Assembly: GCF_030064895.1 (NCBI RefSeq)
Contig: NZ_JASJEB010000087.1
Location: forward strand, 1 to 36,440
Length of the DNA stretch: 36,440 nucleotides
Direction: 5' to 3'
Source of the DNA: Crocosphaera sp.
GTDB lineage: Bacteria > Cyanobacteriota > Cyanobacteriia > Cyanobacteriales > Microcystaceae
In this document: piece after piece, positions 32,109 to 36,440 of the stretch
How positions within the stretch are numbered: the stretch's first letter is position 1
Layout: the number at the start of each line of letters is the position of its first letter
Program-made: the position numbers and the translations under genes
The notes under the pieces: model-generated
What the model was told of the DNA's origin: nothing
Database searches by the model: none
Seen by the model: only the letters and a program-made list of their open reading frames with translations

Positions 32109-33434
32109 ATGATTGCTTTATTGAAGACTATCGCTACCTTGGGATTACTTTTGGTTGTTTTCCCAATTAATCTTTTGGTTGTTTTTCTATCCCTGATTAT
32201 TAGTTTTTTGATGGCACCTTTTTCTAAAAGAAAGGTAATCAAAAATCCTAAGAAAGTATTATTAACGGGGGGCAAAATGACAAAATCTTTACAACTTGCC
32301 CGTTGTTTTTATAATGCTGGACATGAGGTTATTTTAGTAGAAACGGATAAGTATTGGTTGTCTGGACACCGCTTTTCTAGAGCAGTTAAGGGTTTTTATA
32401 CCGTTCCTGCACCAGAAAAAGATCAAGAAGGATACTGTCAAGGATTATTAAATATTGTTCAACAAGAAAACATTGATATTTTTATTCCTGTCTCTAGTCC
32501 TGTTGCTAGTTATTATGATTCCGTTGCAGGTAACTTATTAGCCGAACATTGCGAAATTATGCACTTTCAACCTAACATTACTAAGATGTTAGATGATAAG
32601 TTTGAATTATGTGAACAAGCACACCTATTCGGTTTATCTGCACCCCAAGCTTTTCTAATAACAGATCCTCAACAAATTCTTGATTTTGACTTCAAAAATA
32701 ATCAAGGAAGAAAGTATCTTTTAAAAAGTATTAAGTACGACTCTGTTTCTCGCTTAGATATGACAAAACTTCCCTTTGAAGGGATGGAAAAGTATATTAA
32801 AAATTTGCCCATTAGTAAAGATAAACCTTGGGCAATGCAAGAATTTATTACAGGGAAAGAATATTGTACTCACAGTACAGTTAGGAAAGGAAAAATTAGG
32901 CTACATTGTTGTTCAGAATCTTCTCCTTTTCAAATAAATTACGAACATATTGATAAACCAGAAATTTACAATTGGGTAGAAAAATTTGTTAAAGAATTAA
33001 ACCTAAGTGGACAAATTTCTTTTGATTTTATTCAAGCAGAAGATGGTACAGTTTACCCCATCGAATGTAACCCTAGAACTCACTCAGCTATCACCATGTT
33101 TTACAATCATCCAGGTGTTGCTGATGCCTATCTAAAAGATGCTGAAAACGAAGAAAAAGCCATTACTCCATTAACTAATAGTAAGCCCACTTATTGGCTA
33201 TATCACGAGATTTGGCGGTTAACAGGGATTCGTTCTATATCAGATTTTCAAGCTTGGATCAAGAAAATTACCACAGGAACAGACGCTATTTTTCAACTTA
33301 ATGATCCCTTACCATTTTTAATGAATCCTCATTGGCAAATTAGTTTATTATTAATGCAAAATTTGCGCCCATTAAAAGATTGGGTAAAAATTGACTTTAA
33401 TATTGGTAAATTAGTGGAAATAGGTGGGGACTAA
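32109..33434 (+). CDS. mysC: ATP-grasp ligase MysC (mycosporine-glycine synthase)
   Basis: Joins glycine to 4-deoxygadusol, using ATP, to form mycosporine-glycine. The N-terminal ~38 residues are strongly hydrophobic (LLKTIATLGLLLVVFPINLL and VVFLSLIISFLMAPF), consistent with one or two membrane segments. A pre-ATP-grasp domain follows (VLLTGGKMTKSLQLARCFYN). The ATP-grasp core shows KYLLKSIKYDSVSRL, WAMQEFITGKEYCTHS and SFDFIQAEDGTVYPIECNPRTHSAI, where the Glu and Asn near the end bind Mg-ATP. I chose ATG 32109 over the GTG one codon upstream. No clear ribosome site is seen; a T-run precedes it. About 441 aa. The stop is immediately followed by a GAGTTCGG repeat. Confidence 0.92.
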   Translation: MIALLKTIATLGLLLVVFPINLLVVFLSLIISFLMAPFSKRKVIKNPKKVLLTGGKMTKSLQLARCFYNAGHEVILVETDKYWLSGHRFSRAVKGFYTVPAPEKDQEGYCQGLLNIVQQENIDIFIPVSSPVASYYDSVAGNLLAEHCEIMHFQPNITKMLDDKFELCEQAHLFGLSAPQAFLITDPQQILDFDFKNNQGRKYLLKSIKYDSVSRLDMTKLPFEGMEKYIKNLPISKDKPWAMQEFITGKEYCTHSTVRKGKIRLHCCSESSPFQINYEHIDKPEIYNWVEKFVKELNLSGQISFDFIQAEDGTVYPIECNPRTHSAITMFYNHPGVADAYLKDAENEEKAITPLTNSKPTYWLYHEIWRLTGIRSISDFQAWIKKITTGTDAIFQLNDPLPFLMNPHWQISLLLMQNLRPLKDWVKIDFNIGKLVEIGGD

Positions 33435-33435
33435 T

Positions 33436-33475
33436 CGGAGTTCGGAGTTCGGAGTTAGGAGTTCGGAGTTCGGAC
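33436..33475 (+). repeat. GAGTTCGG tandem immediately after mysC
   Basis: Five to six imperfect units of CGGAGTT/GGAGTTA (CGGAGTTCGGAGTTCGGAGT, then AGGAGTTCGGAGTTCGGA) begin 1 bp after the mysC stop codon. Same family as 66-83, 2760-2780 and 28617-28644. Confidence 0.9.
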
Positions 33476-33578
33476 TTAGAACTTTGTTAAGTAAAGACTC
33501 ACTATTTGAGACTTTTTATTTTGACAAGTTGTCTATAAATTTCCTTATATCGAACTCAGGTTGATAAAAAAATTTGTA

Positions 33579-33600
33579 GGGTTTTAATAATATTAAGCCC
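33579..33600. repeat. Hairpin repeat upstream of the symporter gene
   Basis: GGGTTTTAATA pairs with TATTAAGCCC with one wobble. The flanks (TTTGTAGGG...CCCCTAG) resemble the GTAGGGGTTTAACA repeat at 28727-28747. It lies 33 bp before the symporter start. Confidence 0.6.
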
Positions 33601-33633
33601 CTAGAAAAGACTAAATTTAACCCTAAAATAATA

Positions 33634-35061
33634 ATGGTCGAGCAACTGGGAATTATCATTACATTCATCTTTTTTCTGCTGTTGTTTACAGGGGTAGGAA
33701 CCTATTCAGCAACTCAGAAAAAAGCCACCACCACTGACTATTTATTAGCCAGTCGTAGCGTTAACCCTTGGTTAACCGCCCTTTCAGCTATGGCAACAGG
33801 GCAAAGTGGTTTATTATTCATCGGACAAGTGGGTTTTGCCTATAAAATTGGCATTTCCACTATCTGGCTAACCATAGGTTGGGCAATCGGTGATTATCTC
33901 GCCTGGTGGTTAGTTTTTCAACCCCTGAGACAGCTTTCTGAAGAAACCTCATCAGAAACAGTTTCAGCATTTCTCGCCCAAAATATCAAAGGATATCGCC
34001 TTATTTCCCTAATTTCTGCCCTTATTACCCTAGCATTTCTTGGTTCCTACGCCGCAGCCCAACTGGTAGCCGGTAGCAAAGCCTTAAATACAGTGTTTGG
34101 TTGGAATTATAACTTAGGCATTATTATCGGTGCTATTATTGTCGTTATTTATTGCTTTTCTGGGGGCATTCGTGCTTCAATCTGGACAGATGCCCTACAA
34201 GGAATATTAATGTTAGGTTCCCTATTACTGTTATTAGTGGTAGCAGTGGTTAAATGTGGTGGTTTTCCTAACTTATGGCAATCTTTAAACAATATTGACC
34301 CAAATTTAGTCAATTTTAGTCCTCAATCTCTACCTTTAGGCTTTATACCTTTCCTTATCGGTTGGATGGTTGCCGGGTTTGGAGTTATTGGCCAACCCCA
34401 TATTATGGTTCGGGCCATGGCCATCGACTCGGCCAAAAATCTTGGTTTTGCCCGCAACTTGAAAACCAGTTTAGGGTTGATCAACTCCTTCTCTGCGTTG
34501 GGTATCGGGTTAACCGCAAGGGTATTACTCCCAGACTTGGGTTCATCTGGTGATCCCGAGTTAGCTTTACCCTATCTTTCCTTGGAATTGTTACCAGTCT
34601 TCTTAGTCGGTTTGATCTTAGCCGGATTATTTTCTGCAACCATGTCCACCGCAGACTCTCAAATATTATCTTGTTCAGCAGCTTTGACACAGGATATTTT
34701 TCCCCAGATGTCTAAGTCCTATAATTTTGCCAAAATAGGAACTTTGAGTGTTACTGGGATTGTTTTAGTCATTGCCCTCGCTGGAGATAATAATGTCTTC
34801 GCCTTAGTTACCTTTTCTTGGTCTATCTTAGCCTCTGGTTTGGGTCCATTATTACTGGTGAAAGTCTGGCAACAGCCTATAAATACTGTAGGTGCGATCG
34901 CTATGATGATCGTCGGGATGACAACCGCTTTGACTTGGAAGTTAGTTCTTAACCTATCCGGTGTCATCTATGAAGTGTTACCCGGTATGGTTGCAGGAAT
35001 AGCTGTCTATGGGGTTTATAGATTGTTTTTAGGGGAACAGGGAATAGGCAACAGGCAATAG
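33634..35061 (+). CDS. PutP-like sodium:solute symporter (SSS family) inside the MAA cluster
   Basis: A 475-aa inner-membrane transporter with 12-13 hydrophobic helices. It is close to the PutP (Na+/proline) branch: FIGQVGFAYKIGIS, CFSGGIRASIWTDALQGILM, GQPHIMVRAMAIDSAK (252-267) and FSATMSTADSQILSCSAALTQDIF (333-356) align with PutP landmarks. The MST at 337-339 matches the Ser/Thr of the sodium site. The PutP Asp55 position (GASDMSGW in PutP) reads MATGQSGL here, so that aspartate is replaced by glycine (about residue 56). It lies between mysC and mysD, 199 bp and 83 bp from them, on the same strand. It may import an amino acid used by MysC or MysD, or move an MAA; neither is shown. The last ~9 residues (EQGIGNRQ) are encoded by a dispersed repeat. 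No clear ribosome site. Confidence 0.88.
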   Translation: MVEQLGIIITFIFFLLLFTGVGTYSATQKKATTTDYLLASRSVNPWLTALSAMATGQSGLLFIGQVGFAYKIGISTIWLTIGWAIGDYLAWWLVFQPLRQLSEETSSETVSAFLAQNIKGYRLISLISALITLAFLGSYAAAQLVAGSKALNTVFGWNYNLGIIIGAIIVVIYCFSGGIRASIWTDALQGILMLGSLLLLLVVAVVKCGGFPNLWQSLNNIDPNLVNFSPQSLPLGFIPFLIGWMVAGFGVIGQPHIMVRAMAIDSAKNLGFARNLKTSLGLINSFSALGIGLTARVLLPDLGSSGDPELALPYLSLELLPVFLVGLILAGLFSATMSTADSQILSCSAALTQDIFPQMSKSYNFAKIGTLSVTGIVLVIALAGDNNVFALVTFSWSILASGLGPLLLVKVWQQPINTVGAIAMMIVGMTTALTWKLVLNLSGVIYEVLPGMVAGIAVYGVYRLFLGEQGIGNRQ

Positions 35062-35129
35062 TATCGCTCTATTTTCCACACATTAGTTGATTTTTAATTA
35101 ATTATCCATTATCCATTGTCCATTATTAA
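35032..35129. repeat. Two short tandem repeats between the symporter gene and mysD
   Basis: 35032-35061 is a GGAACAGGGAATAGGCAACA-type tandem that supplies the symporter's final codons and stop. 35102-35129 is a TTATCCATTATCCATTGTCC-type tandem just upstream of the mysD ribosome site. Both types look like cyanobacterial dispersed intergenic repeats. With the GAGTTCGG tandem after mysC they enclose the transporter gene. Confidence 0.75.
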
Positions 35130-35144
35130 TCAGGAGATTTAACC

Positions 35145-36167
35145 ATGTCAGTTCTTCATATTCTTCATTTAGTAGGTTCGGCTGAAAATGAGTTTTATTG
35201 CGACTTATCTCGTCTTTATGGCAAAGAATGTGTTGAAGCAACCGCTAACACTTCCCGTTATCGTTTTTCTATTGCTTATGTGACTCCCGATCGCTTATGG
35301 CGTTTTCCCACATCCCTAAGCAGAGAAGATATTAACGCAGCCAAACCTTTATCCTTATCTCAAGCGATACAGTGGATCACAGAACAACATATAGACTTAG
35401 TGTTGCCTCAGATGTTTTGTCTAGCTGGAATGACTGAATATCGGGCATTATTTGACCTTCTCAACATCCCTTATTTGGGCAATAAAGCCGAGTTGATGGC
35501 TTTAACTGCACATAAGGCCAAAGCTAAGGCGATCGTTGCTTTAACGGGAGTTAAAACCCCTTATGGGGAACTATTGCGCAACAGTGACACCCCAAACTTG
35601 CGCCCACCAGTGATTATTAAACCTGCAAACTCTGATAACTCTTTAGGGGTAACATTGGTTAGAACAATGGATGAGTATGAGGCAGGGTTAAAAAAAGCTT
35701 TTCAGTATGCAGATGAAGTGTTAGTTGAGGAATATATTGAACTGGGAAGAGAGGTGAGATGTGGCACCATTGTTAAAGATGGTGAATTGATTAGTTTACC
35801 TTTAGAAGAATATGCAGTTAACAAAGAAAATAATCCTATTCGTAATTATGAGGATAAACTGAAAAGAGATAATACAGGAGAGTTAACCTATGCTGCAAAA
35901 GATAAGAAAAAAGCTTGGATAGTTGATATAAATGATCCAGCAACTAGACGAGTGCAAGAAATAGCTAAACAGTGTCATCAAGCGTTAGGTTGTCGTCATT
36001 ATAGTTTATTTGATTTTCGTATTGATTCCCAGGGACAACCCTGGTTTTTAGAAGCCGGTTTATACTGTTCTTTTTCTCCTAAAAGTGTAATCCCAATGAT
36101 GGCACAAGCAAAAGGTATTTCTCTAGATGAGTTATTAGAAATAGCCATTAAAGAAGCAATGAGTTAA
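35145..36167 (+). CDS. mysD: D-Ala-D-Ala-ligase-like MAA ligase MysD
   Basis: An ATP-grasp ligase that condenses mycosporine-glycine with a second amino acid (serine gives shinorine, threonine gives porphyra-334). The N-terminal SVLHILHLVGSAENEFYCDL and RYRFSIAYVTPDRLWRFP are MysD-like. The ATP-grasp core has PPVIIKPANSDNSLGVTLVR (Lys159 and the glycine-rich loop), EVLVEEYIELGREVRCG (191-207) and YSLFDFRID with FLEAGLYCSFSPKSVIPMMA, where Asp290 and Glu303 bind Mg. The GLYCSFSPKSV end replaces the NTMPG of true D-Ala-D-Ala ligases, so peptidoglycan function is unlikely. AGGAG lies 9 bp before the ATG. At 340 aa it is complete. It is the last gene of the cluster; a hairpin follows. Amino-acid preference cannot be read from the sequence. 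Confidence 0.92.
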   Translation: MSVLHILHLVGSAENEFYCDLSRLYGKECVEATANTSRYRFSIAYVTPDRLWRFPTSLSREDINAAKPLSLSQAIQWITEQHIDLVLPQMFCLAGMTEYRALFDLLNIPYLGNKAELMALTAHKAKAKAIVALTGVKTPYGELLRNSDTPNLRPPVIIKPANSDNSLGVTLVRTMDEYEAGLKKAFQYADEVLVEEYIELGREVRCGTIVKDGELISLPLEEYAVNKENNPIRNYEDKLKRDNTGELTYAAKDKKKAWIVDINDPATRRVQEIAKQCHQALGCRHYSLFDFRIDSQGQPWFLEAGLYCSFSPKSVIPMMAQAKGISLDELLEIAIKEAMS

Positions 36168-36171
36168 AACC

Positions 36172-36196
36172 GTAGGGTGGGCAATACCCACCTTAC
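36172..36196. terminator. GTAGGGTGGG hairpin after mysD
   Basis: GTAGGGTGGG (36172-36181) pairs with CCCACCTTAC (36187-36196), with one wobble, around the loop CAATA, 4 bp after the mysD stop. There is no T-run, so it is a repeat-derived hairpin between convergent genes and may still slow or end transcription. Confidence 0.6.
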
Positions 36197-36225
36197 TACT
36201 AGAAATCAGTCAAACTCTTCCTATA

Positions 36226-36440
36226 CTACAAAGTAGTGGTTTGATTTTCAACAGAAAAAATGTCGCCAAACCAATCACTAAACACCCCTTGTCTATCTTG
36301 CGCTCTTCCATAAATTCCATAGTCTCCTAACTGATAATTTTCTAAACTAAATTCTTGTGTAAAATCTCCATTTTCTTCAAAGGTTTCAATGGCAGAAAGA
36401 TTGCTCCAATTCCCATTAGGTTGTTGTAACCATAAGTCAA
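36226..36440 (-). CDS. 3' part of a gene encoding an Ig-like/surface-protein repeat domain (partial)
   Basis: The open frame enters from beyond the window end and stops with TAG at 36228-36226, giving at least 70 C-terminal residues (DLWLQQPNGNWSNLSAIETF and, later, GDYGIYGRAQDRQGVFSDWF). The pattern W...NW, DFTQEFSLENYQLGDYGIYGRAQDRQG resembles bacterial Ig-like repeats of large secreted or adhesin-type proteins, in which a GxYxxxxxAxDxxGxxS strand pattern is usual. This likeness is weak evidence; the full protein is needed for a firm call. It is convergent with mysD and unlikely to belong to the MAA cluster. Confidence 0.7.
   Translation of the reverse strand, partial: DLWLQQPNGNWSNLSAIETFEENGDFTQEFSLENYQLGDYGIYGRAQDRQGVFSDWFGDIFSVENQTTTL

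Overview
The window is chromosomal DNA from a cyanobacterium, most likely a unicellular or colonial member of the Cyanothece/Crocosphaera/Microcystis-like lineages. The evidence is the low G+C coding sequence, scattered HIP1 octamers GCGATCGC (for example 4675-4682 and near 11760, 28121 and 34894), cyanobacterium-specific genes (cruA lycopene cyclase, rbcR/ycf30-type LysR regulator, XisH/XisI, DUF29, DUF928, CHASE2 proteins) and the dispersed short repeats common in these genomes. All identifications come from reading the sequence; no database search was run. The first ~55 bases are an irregular G/C-only run that looks like a contig end inside a tandem repeat.

Layout. 81-2639 (minus): pyruvate kinase with a C-terminal swivelling domain, followed by an RsuA/RluB-type pseudouridine synthase; the pair is bracketed by inverted copies of a composite repeat. 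3072-5475 (plus): UDP-glucuronate decarboxylase and UDP-glucose 6-dehydrogenase, which together make UDP-xylose from UDP-glucose. 5573-10763: an accessory patch with a DUF29 protein, a 1178-aa STAND ATPase (NB-ARC plus eight nearly identical TPR units) and a XisI/XisH pair. 11152-17260: mostly core genes (cruA, a small conserved protein, hisZ, rbcR) with an unrecognised 173-aa protein and a DUF2283 protein flanked by direct repeats. 17394-21176: a CHASE2-GGDEF-EAL cyclic-di-GMP protein divergent from a secreted DUF928 protein, with a perfect CRP-type site between them placed as in a class I CRP promoter. 21173-28549: a glycan-type region (WecG/TagA/CpsF glycosyltransferase, two large multi-pass GT-C-like membrane proteins, an FkbM methyltransferase, a sugar C-methyltransferase). 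28572-29513: a second DUF29 gene between two copies of a MITE-like element. 29847-36167: a mycosporine-like amino acid (MAA, UV sunscreen) cluster. The window ends in the 3' part of a minus-strand gene resembling a surface-protein repeat domain.

The main locus is the MAA cluster: mysA (sedoheptulose-7-phosphate cyclase), mysB (O-methyltransferase), mysC (ATP-grasp ligase adding glycine), then a PutP-like sodium:solute symporter, then mysD (D-Ala-D-Ala-ligase-like enzyme adding the second amino acid). Together the enzymes should make a disubstituted MAA such as shinorine or porphyra-334. The symporter between mysC and mysD is the most interesting feature: it may supply an amino acid substrate or move the sunscreen or its precursors. 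Its gene is flanked on both sides by dispersed repeats, so it may have been inserted into an ancestral mysABCD order.

Dispersed repeats recur through the window (GAGTTCGG tandems, CTCCCCAT arrays, GTAGGG-type hairpins, MITE-like palindromes). Several lie exactly at gene 3' ends and supply stop codons or the last codons.
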